In this document: in pieces, positions 13,169 through 24,724 of the stretch
How positions within the stretch are numbered: position 1 is the stretch's first letter
Layout of the letters: each line of letters begins with the position of its first letter
DNA from: Serilophus lunatus
Taxonomy: Eukaryota > Chordata > Aves > Passeriformes > Eurylaimidae
Assembly (NCBI GenBank): GCA_013399895.1
Contig: VXBA01000883.1
Span: forward strand, 940,189-1,004,188
Length of the DNA stretch: 64,000 nt
Direction: 5' to 3'
Translations under genes and position numbers: made by a program
The notes under the pieces: generated by a model
Database searches by the model: none
What the model was told of the DNA's origin: nothing
The model's input: the letters and a program-made list of their open reading frames with translations, nothing else

Positions 13169-16100
13169 TCTTTCTGATAAGAAGGGGAGTGACATAGGCA
13201 ATGTACTGTAGAAAAGTATGAAAGCAGTTACGGCACTTTGAAAGGAGAATTCCTTTAATTTTAGAGGGAATCTTGCAATTACAGTAAAGATGGAATTGTT
13301 TCAGGCTGTTTGGATGGTGCTTTATACACCAATGAACTGTAAAAATGTGAAATGGGGAAGAGGCACTTTAGTTTGTGCTTACGTGCAGTTTAGCTTGTGT
13401 TCTGCATCCTCAAAAAGCAGGGAACTGAGTTACTGAGTCTTTCATCTTTTATCTTGTGGGCATACATGAAAAAGTTAAGACTGTGTTCCTTTCACATCTT
13501 TGCAGACATCTGTGAGAGAAAAGTGGCTGTTTACTTCATCAACAACTTCCTCACATTAACAGGAATTGATAGGCACATACTGCACACAACTCTGAAAATC
13601 TCTCAAATTATATTTGTTTGTGCACACAAGGGATTTTCAACTTTATAAGCAGATACCAACCCTGTATGAGTAACATCTTTCTTAAATGGAAAAAATATGT
13701 AAATGTATTTTTTTCTAAATTCTTGTTGTTAGTTTCTAATATAAGAGGGGCTGCTCTGGGGAAAACTGAGCAACTACATCCTTATAAGAACTTTGCTGAT
13801 CTGGCTTTAAGCCTGAGCTCACTACACTTAAGGAATGCTGGTAACTGGTTGCCTAGCAAAGATACTACTATGGGCTTTATTATATTACCTGGTTGCAGAG
13901 GTGGGGGATATGTTTCTTGGCTCAGGTCATGCAAATCTCTAATGTACTTCTGGTACATTTTGGCAATATCTCTGCTTCAGATCTCTAGAAATCTTTGTTT
14001 TAAGCCTTTCAGTGGAAAGAATAAGAGAAATCTTTCTTAGCATCGTTTTCCCAAAAAACTCAGAGAGATCTGGTTCAGGAAGCCAAATATCTTTGTAGCT
14101 CATAATGATTAGGGACAGGAAACATAATGGTGCTTTAGTATTTACCCCTATTTGACTCTCAGAGTTGTGTCTGAATTCCACCAGTGATTTTGATGTGGTT
14201 GTAAAAAGAGGGTGATCTGTGTACTAACAGATCTTTTGGGGTTACAGACCTGATAAGGATCCAGAACGATCAAACAGGACCAGGTGCACGATGGAGATTA
14301 TCGCAGCTTTGTTTAGAATCTCAAGTGCAGAGGTACTTAGGGTATATGATCCAATGTAAAGCACACAAAGATGTTCCAAAATGGAAAAGTGTAACAAGAT
14401 TGCGTGGGTTTGGCACTTTGCATCAGCTGCCGTGCGTGGCGGGGGGGGGGGGTGGGGAAGGGGGCTGCTTTTTCTGGTATTGGAGTAATTGGTGATACTT
14501 CCATGGTTCTGCCTTTGTCAGGTCTGTCTTTACACATTCTAGGGCACAGGAAACATCTGTAGCTTCCAGAAGTGCCCAGGAAAGCGTGTGGGAGAGAAAG
14601 GGCGTTGTCAGTGTCTCTGCTGTCCCCAAAGTCTGCTGCACAGGACTAAATGGGAACTACTGAGAACTAAGTATGTTTGACTCCTTGTTGAACGGAGGGA
14701 ATCTGAAAAAATCATAAGCTTTTTCACAGTTGATAGGAGAACAGAGAGATCTTCTTTAAGAGTGGTGTCAGCTCTAAATATTGTACCTCCAGTGGGATTT
14801 CAAACATTTCAATGCTAATGGCAATTAACACAGATGTCTTGCAATTCATTTCTATTAACATCCTAGTAGAGCTTGGCAAAACCTATACATTGTTATCATC
14901 AAGCTCTGGTTTTTGAAGGAGGATTATGTAACCGTGGCACTCTTTCTCTTATTCCAATATGACTGATAATATAATACAAGCAGGAACCAAAATTACCGGC
15001 TGTGGTGGAGAAAGCAGTCCCCACAAAACTGCTGAAGAGAGGAAGAGCTGTTTTGTGGGAGGAGAGCTCAACAACGTCTCTGTCCTTTGTGATAGCTTGG
15101 AGAGCTCACTTGTCAGTTTAAATCTCTCTCTGCTGGTGAGGATCAGCTACATTCCTGATGGACAATCCCCAGGATATTCTAAAAGTTTGTAATTTAGACT
15201 TTGGATCCAGGGGCCATCTTTGTTCTGTCTGTCCTTATCTACTCTGGAGGCATCTAGTTTGCTAGCTGTTCTTACAACCTCCTAAGTGGTTCCAGACTTG
15301 GAGCCTGTTTAATTAGCCTTTACCTAGAAAAAGGTTGCATAACTCTAAGCATTTCAAGTTCCATTAAAGTAGAAGAGCCTTAGCACATATTGCTGTGCCA
15401 AAAAGTGATAGACATTAGAACACTGTCAGCTGCTTTGTTGAGTTGGGGCTACAGCATTAACACAACTAGTTTTGCTCTCTGATAGTGTTCACAAGACTTA
15501 CTTGCAGGATAAAAACAAGTGATGGAAGGAGTGAGGAGAAACGGCTCAGCTCTCAAATGTTAGCTTAGTTATCATGTCTTCTCATAAACTACTCTTATTC
15601 ATTAAAAGCTAATGATGTTCCACTAATAAAATCTGATCCTTGCTTACATAAATTTATTCTGACACAACCTTTAATAAATTGGAAGGAGAAAGTGCCAAAA
15701 AAACCTCAGCTGTGCTCATCTCTGGTATACGATACTGATACACTTTGACACCTGCACATTTTAGTTTCCATCAAAGGTCACTTTAAACTGAGAAGGAAAA
15801 GGAGTTTATCATAAAGTCAGCAAATTACTTTAGTTGTGGGGGGTTTTTTTGCAACAAAAGTGCAACTTAAATTAAGAAATCTTTTCTTTAAAAAAATCCC
15901 TACACTAAAAAGTTATGTCATGTGCTTTAGATGTGTGTGCCTGAAAAAGCAGAAGCAGCAGCTCTTTGAGGGAGATTCTTCTGCAAAGAAGCAAGTGGGG
16001 CTATACCTCATCTGCCCTCAGAATTGTCACCATGGTTTTGTCCTTAGTTGGTAACTGGTCATAATCTGTAAACAGTTGTTGATCTTTATTGACAAGGCAT

Positions 16101-16261
16101 TGGGAAATAATCCTGAATAATGTGTTGAAGCAGATTACTTTAAATGAAGGAAGGGAATCTGAAAAATTATTTTGGAAAGAAATTGAGACAACAACAGGAG
16201 ACTGTATATATGTGAAATGATATCTAATGATAATTAAAAAAGAAGATAAAGTTTTGATTCA
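13169..16261. other. non-coding sequence, no gene seen
   Basis: The plus-strand open frames at 13397-13648 and 13618-14040 overlap and have no recognisable product, although a pyrimidine-rich acceptor-like site precedes 13506. The frame at 14959-15192 is also unremarkable. A G run lies at 14441-14464. No further feature is supported. Confidence 0.6.
14441..14464 (+). repeat. G homopolymer and G-rich tract
   Basis: Twelve G in a row, then T, four G, two A and five G. Such a tract can form a G-quadruplex on the plus strand and is prone to length error in sequencing. Confidence 0.85.
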
Positions 16262-16407
16262 ATTCATTATTTTAATAGGATCACACCCTTTTATAGGCCA
16301 AGAAAAAGTTCTGATCCTGTGGGAGTTTCTACAAGTCTTGGCATCATACAGCACTGCTCTGCCTACTAGGAAGAAAAGCTAACTCTATCCCAGCCAAAAC
16401 CCCAACA
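16262..16407 (-). mobile_element. ERVL-type LTR fragment (solo, truncated)
   Basis: Read on the minus strand from 16407, the sequence begins TGTTGGGGTTTTGGCTGGG, then ATAGAGTTA, then CTTCCTAGTAG and AGTGCTGT. This order and wording match the 5' end of the common bird ERVL LTR as I remember it. Farther along is CCTATAAAAG, a plausible LTR TATA box near 16290. The stretch between diverges and is shorter than a full LTR, so an internal deletion or decay is likely. No internal retroviral genes, primer-binding site or second LTR are visible nearby. The family name is from memory; the far boundary is approximate. Confidence 0.6.
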
Positions 16408-19045
16408 AGTTCAGGGCAAATTACTATATACACAGTAACATGAAACCCTCAGAAATTGTTTGGCTTGTTGCCACCTCATTTCTAATAGTTAATCAGAAGT
16501 GCTACATAAAATTGACAAACATGATTTTTCTTAAGCAAAATAAATATCATGCTCAGGAGAGAACTGGGATTTAATTTTCCTCTCAGGTTACCCAGGAAGA
16601 TATCAAGGGCAAATTTATTTTGTCAGCTTCCCTGTGTACTTATCTGTGAAAAGAGATGAATGAAATCTCTTGTGGGATGAACTATTTTACTGTTGCTTCT
16701 CAGATTGCATCTCTAATCCCAAAGTATTTAACTCCATGTTTTGTAGTCTCTGTTACATTTTAAAAGCAGGGACTTGTGATAAAAAGGAGAGTTACTGGGG
16801 TTATAGGCAGGACTATAGATATTTTTCCACTTCCATCAGCTGGAGATAGCAAATATAAATTTATTTTTCTGAGAACAAGCTACTTTGAACTTGTCCTCCA
16901 GCACTGGCATCTCATCTGATGCCTGTGTCCTGGAGCCTCCTTGCTGCCTCGGGAAGTTCTGCGAATCTCCAAGCTCCTTTCTCAGGCCTTTCTAGGACAC
17001 TTTGGAGAAGTGCTTCTCTCTGTGCTGTGAGTCTTTGCTGGCCCAAAGCAATAGAATCAGCCAGTAGCTGTTGGCAGGGCACTGGCTTTCCCTGTAGCCA
17101 GTCCTGTGATAGAATGTTGGTTTACTGGAATGAAAATCGCAGTGGAAATGTCCTGATTTCATGTTGGGGCGAGAGTGCTGTAGTTTCCAGCCCTGCTGAG
17201 AGCAGCTGTACTTGGGCTGAGTCAGCACCTCTGCTCCCATTGTGGCACAGGGCTCAACATGGGCACTTTGGTGGAAGCAGTGCTGCCCAGCCCTGCACTG
17301 CCTTGGCTACCTGAAATCAATCTCAATCATACTTAAAATTCAGCAACCCCTTGTTCTGTGAATGTTTTCACCTTTGATATATCAAAATTCATAATTCTCC
17401 AAACCCTGCATTGGTTCGTGTGATGCAGCTCCACAGAGAGTCCAAACACTGCCTTGTCAAACTAATTGCCATGTGTAGAAGGAGAGATACTCTTAATTTC
17501 GAATGCTGCTTCTCTCTAACAGAGTGATAAATGGAGACTGCTTCGCTTTCCCTGCCCCGTGACCCGATGGAGTCAGTAACTCCCTATGCATACTGATCAA
17601 AAGCTTTTTGAAATGGGCTTTTGTCCTGCTTCTGACATTCACCCTTGTTTCTTCAGCAAACCATTAGGTTGTTGACCTCACCCATCTCTCCAGTCTCATC
17701 TGTTTTTAATGGGCTGTTAGGTTCAGGTTTGAAGTCTATAAGGAGAGTGATATAACATTTTTACTCCATAGTTTAGGCAGTTTGCCTTTTGGAGGCAGTC
17801 TGGATTGTGCTTGCTATCAGTTTTTCAGGTTAAACTCCTGCCTTATTTCTACCCAGTTAAAAAAAAATGTTGACAATGACTTCTATGGAGTTAGAAGTTC
17901 AACCTCTTAATATTCGATTTTCTGTACTGATGAAAAATTTCTGGTGCTCTTTTGGGAACAGGAGACTAATGTAAAAGTAGAATGCAAACCCGTGAAGCTT
18001 CAGAACTTCCATGTACGCACACTTCTGGAAATAATTTGGTGAAATGTAATTCTCTAACATTACATCTCCATCTTACTATCACTCCTGTTTTATGTCTTCC
18101 TGTTTCTTAGGAACTCATAATATAACCCTGCATGTTGAAGGAAAGGAGGTACTCTTTATTTTGGCAGATTACTTATGAGATCACGATTCATGCCTTTAAT
18201 AATTACCTGTTTCTCTCTTTGACTGCTTCAGTAAAAGACCATATTTTTTTTAGTAATGCATGTTTTTTGAATCAAACTAATACCATACTTCACACAATTG
18301 CTTTATTGTTGTCTAACCTGAATCAGAACATGTTGGCTTTGTTCAGCATCTAAAAAATATTGTCATTAACTTATCACAAGATGTTGAACAGTGTCTTTTT
18401 AAATATGGTCTTGGGATCACACTGTATAGCTGAGCATTTAGTACATGGAGACATTTAGAGATATTTTGAAAGACTCTCAATGACAGAAGAACTTTACCCT
18501 GAGAATTATATGGTGGGCAGAATTTGTGGCCTATTACTGCAAACAGACCCAGCAATAATTGCAAATATTCTGGCTGTTCAGTTTCATCAAAAGAACTTGA
18601 GCAATGTGATGAACTTGAGAGTTCTGGTGATGAGGAGCTATACAGACTGCTTGATTTCTTCTTACTACACAGTAGTATCATCTGTGGCTGATCTTGCAGA
18701 CATGACAGACATAGCAAATGAACTTCTCCTCTTTGTACTTTTATAAGTAGCAACAATATGACCCTGTGACACATTGGAATTTCCAGCCTCTTACTCATTG
18801 GGTATGACCTTGTGTTTTCATGAGATGGGTCCTTCTTCATACCTTCTGACCATTTTACTGTGAAAATACGGAAAAATAAATTATCTCAAAGACAGCACAA
18901 CTACATCCATTTTCCCTGGTTTCACACACAGCTTAGAAACTGGTTGCTGATGGATTAACCTTCCAAGGTTATTCATCTGAAATTCTAAAATACAACTGAG
19001 GTATATTACAGCTGTTTTGAGAAAGAATGACTTGCTTTCATAAGA
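16408..19045. other. non-coding sequence with several open frames, no gene supported
   Basis: A GC-richer stretch at 16919-17314 carries a 131-codon plus-strand frame with no recognisable domain and an overlapping frame on the other strand. A pyrimidine tract at about 18080-18110 makes a very good acceptor-like site before a short open segment (18111-18174) that ends in a stop. The block at 18343-18840 is open in several frames and is listed separately. Confidence 0.55.
18343..18840. other. block with three overlapping open frames; possible decayed coding sequence
   Basis: The minus strand is open for 165 codons from a true ATG. The plus strand is open at 18480-18746 (88 codons) and, in another frame, at 18503-18688 (62 codons). 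The 62-codon frame contains LEQCDELESSGDEELYRLL, an acidic, ordinary-looking protein sequence. Stops lie just outside that frame on both sides. I do not recognise a family. It may be a decayed retrocopy or transposon remnant, or simply chance, since depletion of one stop trinucleotide opens several frames at once. Confidence 0.12.
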
Positions 19046-19086
19046 CATATATATATATATATACACACATACATATATGCATATAT
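19046..19086. repeat. AT/AC dinucleotide microsatellite
   Basis: A run of AT units followed by ACACACAT and further AT units: a compound dinucleotide repeat of about 40 bases. Confidence 0.88.
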
Positions 19087-19289
19087 TTTTACAAGAAAGC
19101 ATATGTGGTACATGTACTGACAAACTGCTGCAGAAGGATGAAACTAAAATGAAATGTGTTGTTTTAAAGTCTCGCTTAGGACACTAAATAAGTCTGTGCT
19201 GCTCTTAATTTTCAGACTTAATCTTCTAGAAAGATGAAGATTTAAATCAATTTAATGGAAGGTCTCACTTTTGTGAAATTTATATTTCA

Positions 19290-19341
19290 ATATAAATTTT
19301 AATAGGTCACAATTACAATAATTTGTGACCTATATTTATAT
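19290..19341. repeat. imperfect inverted repeat (hairpin)
   Basis: ATAGGTCACAA at 19302-19312 is exactly complementary to TTGTGACCTAT at 19323-19333. Outside it, ATATAAAT pairs with ATTTATAT after a four-base bulge on the left arm. The result is a stem of about 19 pairs with a 10-base loop. It could be a miniature inverted-repeat transposon core, a small-RNA-like hairpin or a chance palindrome. Confidence 0.7.
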
Positions 19342-20160
19342 ACATGCTCATGATGGTAGTTTAAGGACTTTTTTCATTTCACATTGAGTGGAATTAAAAT
19401 GCTTACATGATCTATGAATGTCAACTGCTCTGAGCTAGGTTTATGAATTGTGTGCTGAAGATATGGTGATAAATAATTACAGAGTAATATATAACACAAA
19501 CAAATGTATTTAGAAATGGCAGAGAATAGAGAGTAAAAAGAATAATGCCTGGTATTTGTATAAACAAATTTTCAAAGCCTCTTTGCCACTTAAGAAAAAA
19601 AGTCCACTTTTGATAGACTTGCTTATTTATATGTCAATAAAGTAATTTTGAATAGAAACACAGTAGAAAAGCTGGCACAAGAAATAAATCCCCTTGAAGT
19701 GAGTAATGTTCAAATCCTACATGTCCTCAAAGCCTGTGCACTGCTCTAATTCCCACAATTTTTCAGTGCATTCCCTGACCAGAGACTCCTTCAGGTGTCC
19801 CAGAGCCTCTCTTGTTTATCCATTGTCAGGGTTAGTGTACCTTCAATAGATGGTCGAAAAGGAAGTACGTGTTAAGAAAACATTTTCTTTCTAGCATGAT
19901 GTAACCACCTGTTGACTTTGAAAAAAGCTTCTCTTCTCCAGGATGCTGCTAAAAGTGTGAGAAGGCAGAAAAAAATTATTCAACTTCCAATACTTCAAAT
20001 GACAGAAGTCTTTACCAGTTTTAAGAAATCTGAAAGTATACTCTTGAGCAGATGATTCGTGAAACCTCCCAGTCTTTTCAGAGCCCTTCCCTCTAAGCTA
20101 TTTGTTATCGGGAGTCTCATACATCCTTCCTTTTGAAGCACAATATTCCTTTTCACTTGG

Positions 20161-20530
20161 TTAAAAGAGGATTTTCAACAGCTGCTGAGGGAACTGCAGC
20201 TTGATTTAATCTAATGCTTAATGATGGACACAATACTAAAATTAACAGCATCTCTGCCACAGGACTTTTGATTCCATTCCTGCTGCCATCAGTTTAAGTC
20301 CTCCTTCTATTAATAAGAAGTGAAAAGCAGCAGCAATGGCAGGAGTCAAGGTGCTGTTTAATAAGTCATCTGGCTGCAGAGCTGAAATTCAGGCTTCAGT
20401 GTCCTCTGAGTTTTTGAAGCACAGAAAGTCTCTAACTCCGAGTGAATAGAGCCCTAAGCCTTTACATGTTAAACACATTAAATGTTTCCAGTTAATTTCA
20501 TCTGACATCAATCAAAGCTCCACTAAAATT
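20161..20530. promoter_or_regulatory. possible conserved regulatory element (motif cluster)
   Basis: This block has the mixed composition typical of vertebrate enhancers rather than of simple intron sequence. It contains an E-box CAGCTG near 20180, TTAATGATGG-type homeodomain sites near 20219, and TGACATCAATCAAAG at 20503-20517. That last string joins a MEIS-like TGACA, a PBX-HOX-like ATCAATCA and a TCF/LEF-like ATCAAAG. Motif matches are seen directly; enhancer function is inference. Cross-species conservation would be the test. Confidence 0.22.
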
Positions 20531-20548
20531 ACTCTTGGGAAAGGTGGT

Positions 20549-20565
20549 GGGGAGGGAGGGAGGGG
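20549..20565 (+). other. canonical G-quadruplex motif
   Basis: GGGGAGGGAGGGAGGGG: four G tracts separated by single A loops, which is the type of motif expected to fold most stably. It sits just downstream of the regulatory-looking block. Confidence 0.8.
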
Positions 20566-20790
20566 AACGGCAATACTTCTTAGTTGGCTTTTAGTCCTTT
20601 GCATGGAGAAAACTCACTGAGCGCTTTCAGGGAGGAGGAAAGACCTGTGTCAAGAACAGGTCCTTTTGAAGGCTAATACCTACTCAACTTTGATTTGAAA
20701 AGAGGAGAAAAACAGGAAAAAATGGAGGGTTTGACTATACTGTAACTAAAGAGCTTTAAAAACTTGTGTTTGTTTTTTTCAAGTAGAGTG

Positions 20791-20884
20791 AAGGTGGGGT
20801 GGCTTTTGTTGTTTTTATTTTATTTGGTTGGGGGTGTTTTGAGGTTTTCTGTTAGGTTGGAGGTTTTTGTTGTTGGTTTTTCGA
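20791..20884. repeat. T/G-rich low-complexity tract
   Basis: About 95 bases almost entirely T and G on the plus strand, ending in TTTTTCGAG, much like the end of the tract at 10763-10843. Confidence 0.75.
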
Positions 20885-22951
20885 GTGGAAGAAGCCAAAT
20901 AAAAATACCATTAACAGACTAACATCCTTCAGTCTGAAGGACTCCATCTTCAAGGATTAAATGACAACAAGTTCACTCATTTGGAAAATAACTGGAAAGA
21001 GGTGCTCTGACTTGCCAAGAGCTGCCCAGTTATTACTTGAGCAGTACTTATAGAAATAATTAATTCTTTTTTGGTGAATTATCCCTGTCAAATGGGAAGA
21101 AAAGATAAAGGAAGGGGGAAAAAAGGATACTTTAGTGCTTATAAAGAGGAAGAAAGCTGTAAATTACTATTTGATAATCTGTTCTATAGAGCAAATGAAA
21201 TATCCATGCATTCAGGTGGTACTAAAATATGTTTGAACTGTAATATAAAATGGGATGAAACGTGAGTCAACAATTCTTTTTACAAAACTAGTAAAAAGGA
21301 AGGTGGGGAGCTTTAATGATTTCACCAACACTCCTACCTGATAACCTACACCCTATAGAGAATTTATCCATATTTTCCACAAATCTGTGAAGAGACAAGT
21401 CTCCACTCTGGTCACAATGTTGAGTATTTTAATGAACTTCTCAGTTTTCTTATCCTACTGGCTGAAATGTTCCTTGGCATGGGAAAACCTCCAGTGACTT
21501 CTACCCCATTAATCAAGACAGCCTACTTGTGGTTCATCCCATGGCTCCCTCTCCATTATTTTTCCACTCAGATGCAGTCAGATTCTGTCCCTGTGCTGTT
21601 TCATCTGTTTTAGTTCCCTTCACTTTTTATGTCTCTCTTCCTTAAGAGAAGAGGTTCACACAAGGTTGGGATAGGGCACCTGGAGAAGAAAACGTTTACA
21701 AGTGATACCGAGGCAGAAAAGGAGAGGGGTGCCAACTCCTTGCCTCGTTAAGTGTCTCTTGTTCTATTCCACTGCTTCCACAGTCACATTACTTCTTTGC
21801 ACTCTTCTCTGCAAGTCTCACTTGACTGTGCCTATATTTGATCTGTTTAATGCATCCAGTGTGGCTAAAATCCATTGTGTCTTGTTGGTGCCCCATAGAT
21901 CATTTTTAAGTGTTAATTGAGGTGTACAATTCTATTAAGACTGTTATGCATTCCCTCATTTTTTCTCTCCTCAAATTAAAATTGTTTAAGAACTTAAATC
22001 AAACTCAACCAAGCTCTTGACTAAACTAGGAAACATTAAGAACATCTTATTGCATTTCAGTTTAGTATATTTTAATGGGAAGTAGGAGGTACAGATGCTG
22101 TTGAAAAGCACAAATAAGCCCTGAGAGCCTTGGCAGAATACTAACATAAGTAGGAAAGAGTTGAATGCACAATTGTATAATCCATGTGTTGCCAAAAGCA
22201 ATGGCCACGTGCCACAGCCCTTCATATGTAGCCAAACTCTATAAGCTGCACTAGTGTTTTAACTAATCCTTTTCACTGTCATCACTGACCCTAAAAAAAA
22301 AATCCCAACAAAACCCCCTGAAGTTGCAAGGGGTGATCTTCAAATTATGTAAACCTTTTGTCCTGTAGCCTGCCTTTCAAATGTGACTGTGTAGGTGAGT
22401 GCTCAGTTTTTTGTGAGGTGGATAGCTGTTTTGAGAGGGAAGCATTGCTCAGGAATTCTAGAGAAAATATCAGCTCACTTGTCAGTGCCAAGAGAAGGGT
22501 CTTTGTAGAAACAGGTAACATATAAGCAGAAACAACTAAAACTTGCTAAAGAGAGATGAAGACTAAGAAAAACTAACCACTGCAACAAAACTGCTGATAC
22601 TTGTGTTCACCCTGAACAGTAAACCAATGTCATCTGAGTCAGCTCATAAATATTTCAGAATCAGGAAACTCTGGAAGTTAAATTGGGGATATAACAGTAG
22701 GCATATTTAAAAAACAAAAATCTAATCAGATTACTCAATTCTGAGCCATAATGTATCTAGTGTTTCCCATGGAAATAAAACAATCTTGAGCAGTAGTTAA
22801 TGGCCCTAGAGGTGATTACATTTATTTTATCTCACTGATTCTTAGGAAGGGAGCGTATTTAGTTTCACATTTTTCAGCAAGTAGTTCAAAGCCATATGGA
22901 AGATTTAGGCTGTCCATAAAACTGTTTCATCTACCTTTAGTATATAGAGCT

Positions 22952-23010
22952 TGTCCTGGTTTTGGCTGGGATAAGTTTGGGTTTAGGGGTCTTTTTGTGA
23001 GTGTGTGGGG
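22952..23010 (+). mobile_element. short ERVL-type LTR 5' end remnant
   Basis: TGTCCTGGTTTTGGCTGGGA begins at 22952 and matches the opening of the bird ERVL LTR as I remember it. After about 22 bases the match fades into T/G-rich sequence, so only the 5' tip is recognisable and the end given is approximate. It is in the opposite orientation to the LTR at 16262-16407. No retroviral genes are visible beside it. Confidence 0.45.
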
Positions 23011-23190
23011 TTTTTTTAAATTATCATTAGATATAATTTCAGATATATACAGTCTCCTATTGTCTCAGTTCATTTCTGGAATAAAATTTGAAGCTATGGA
23101 ACTGCTGCTCAAAGACATGAGGGAGCAGTACCAGAAATCTGGTGAAGAAAGCACCGTACTCTGTTGATGTAGGGACAGTTAGAGAGTCTA

Positions 23191-23358
23191 ACAATAGACT
23201 TGAAACCCCAAGGGCCAGAGGATGGGTAAAACCCCTCTGCTGTCGCTGACACAGATGAGCTGTACCGCGGCCATCTGCAGGGACTGGAGCTCATCTCCCG
23301 AGGGGAAAAGTGCCTCACCCTCGTCCCTCTCTCGACAGTGCCTGGGGTTAAGCCAGTC
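23191..23358 (-). other. CpG-containing stretch with overlapping open frames; possible decayed coding sequence
   Basis: The minus strand is open for 56 codons in a frame that reads GDELQSLQMAAVQL in its middle. A second minus frame (23109-23414) and a plus frame (23222-23473) are also open here. At least six CpG lie within about 95 bases, against a CpG-poor background. It starts about 180 bases past the LTR tip at 22952, so it may belong to the same old insertion. I recognise no family. Chance is possible. Confidence 0.12.
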
Positions 23359-24710
23359 TCAAAGTAGGCAGATGAATTCAAGGCACATGCTTTCAAATTG
23401 TAGGCAGATGTCACAGATCAAGTTGCCAAAAATCAAATCTTTCGTCTTAACAATACAACAATCTTTTGTTTGAACCTTTCTCTTCAGCTCAGATTTACAG
23501 CAAGGGAAGTTCAAGTGAGAAGAAATGCAGAACTTGTTCGAATAAAAGATTGGATATTTTCAGGAATGCTCAACGGCAGACCAGGTTGACCATCCTGATG
23601 GTGCATTTATATCCTGCAAGCTTTCAGTCTCCTCTTCTCCCTAATACACATCTTGATAAATGAATGTTATTGCTCAGAGTCATAATGTGTTTTCTTTATA
23701 TACACGGCCATAGTCCTTATGTGCTGGTCTGCTGTTCTGGCTCATCTCATTTAAATTGCATTCTAGCTCAGCTTATTCAAAGGGAAAATGAAATCTGACA
23801 ACAAGCATCTCTTCTTCATCATTGTGATTGGTAAAAATCTAAAATTTATATTTTGACTCAGAAACTATCTCGTCATCCATTTAATAGAAAATAAGCATTC
23901 TGAGTGAAAATGTGAATATTTACCTTTTCTTCCTCTTTAGCAGTGGCTTTCTTCTCATTCTTTGTTCAGAATTGTGCTAAACAATCTACTGCTTGTGCAG
24001 CCTGTGAATCAAACTTATAAGATATTTCTGTGCTTAACAATTTCTCTCTTAATAGAATTCAGAAAACATGCAAGCAGATAGGGTTTCAGATTATCAAATG
24101 GGCTATGCGCTCAAAAATGAAACAATAGGTGAAAATAATTGAGAATATAGAAGAACTAGATAAAGAGATGAAGAAAGGTACTTTGGAGGAGGTGGAACCC
24201 TTTTGTAAGTAGTCTAGGAAATTGGAGGGGAAAAGTGACAGTATTTTTAGCACCGTCCTTTCTGTTTGTTCCTTTACATTTGTGTTTGACCCTGGCAATT
24301 TTGAAGAAGGACCAGGAACTGTGTACAACTCTGCACTAAAACTGTAAATCAGAGTTTAAGCTGTGATGCTTTTGTTCTGATACCAATATTTATCCTCATA
24401 TCATCTAAAGACATCTAGTCACACAAAATGAGAACATTTTCCACTGAGGATATTTTGCTTGTATTTTAAAGATGTTTCTTAAAGAAACTGGAAACTTAAT
24501 TAGATAGAAAAATTCTCCATGTATTATTCAAAAACCTGCTTCTCTGCCATCATAACAGTTCACAATACCCATCTGTCTTGCAGTATGCAAGTTTTACTCT
24601 GAATACAAGTAATACAAGCTGCTCTGGCACATTCATTAACGGAAAGAAAAAAACTAAGATATTTTCCCAGAAATTGCCCCTAGTATAAAAGAAAGAAGAA
24701 AAGAAAAACT

Positions 24711-24724
24711 TATATATATATATA
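24711..24724. repeat. short AT dinucleotide repeat
   Basis: Seven TA units directly after an A-rich GAAAGAAGAAAAGAAAAA-like purine tract. Confidence 0.8.

Larger units (their letters stand above)
19342..22951. other. non-coding sequence, no gene seen
   Basis: The stretch includes the regulatory-looking block at 20161-20530, the G-quadruplex motif at 20549-20565 and the T/G tract at 20791-20884. Open frames at 21071-21265, 21702-21920 and 21986-22225 have no recognisable product. Nothing else is supported. Confidence 0.55.

Noticed and set aside
13397..14040. Two overlapping plus ORFs after a good acceptor at 13505
   Set aside because: No donor site follows and no family is recognised; the overlap of two frames suggests chance.
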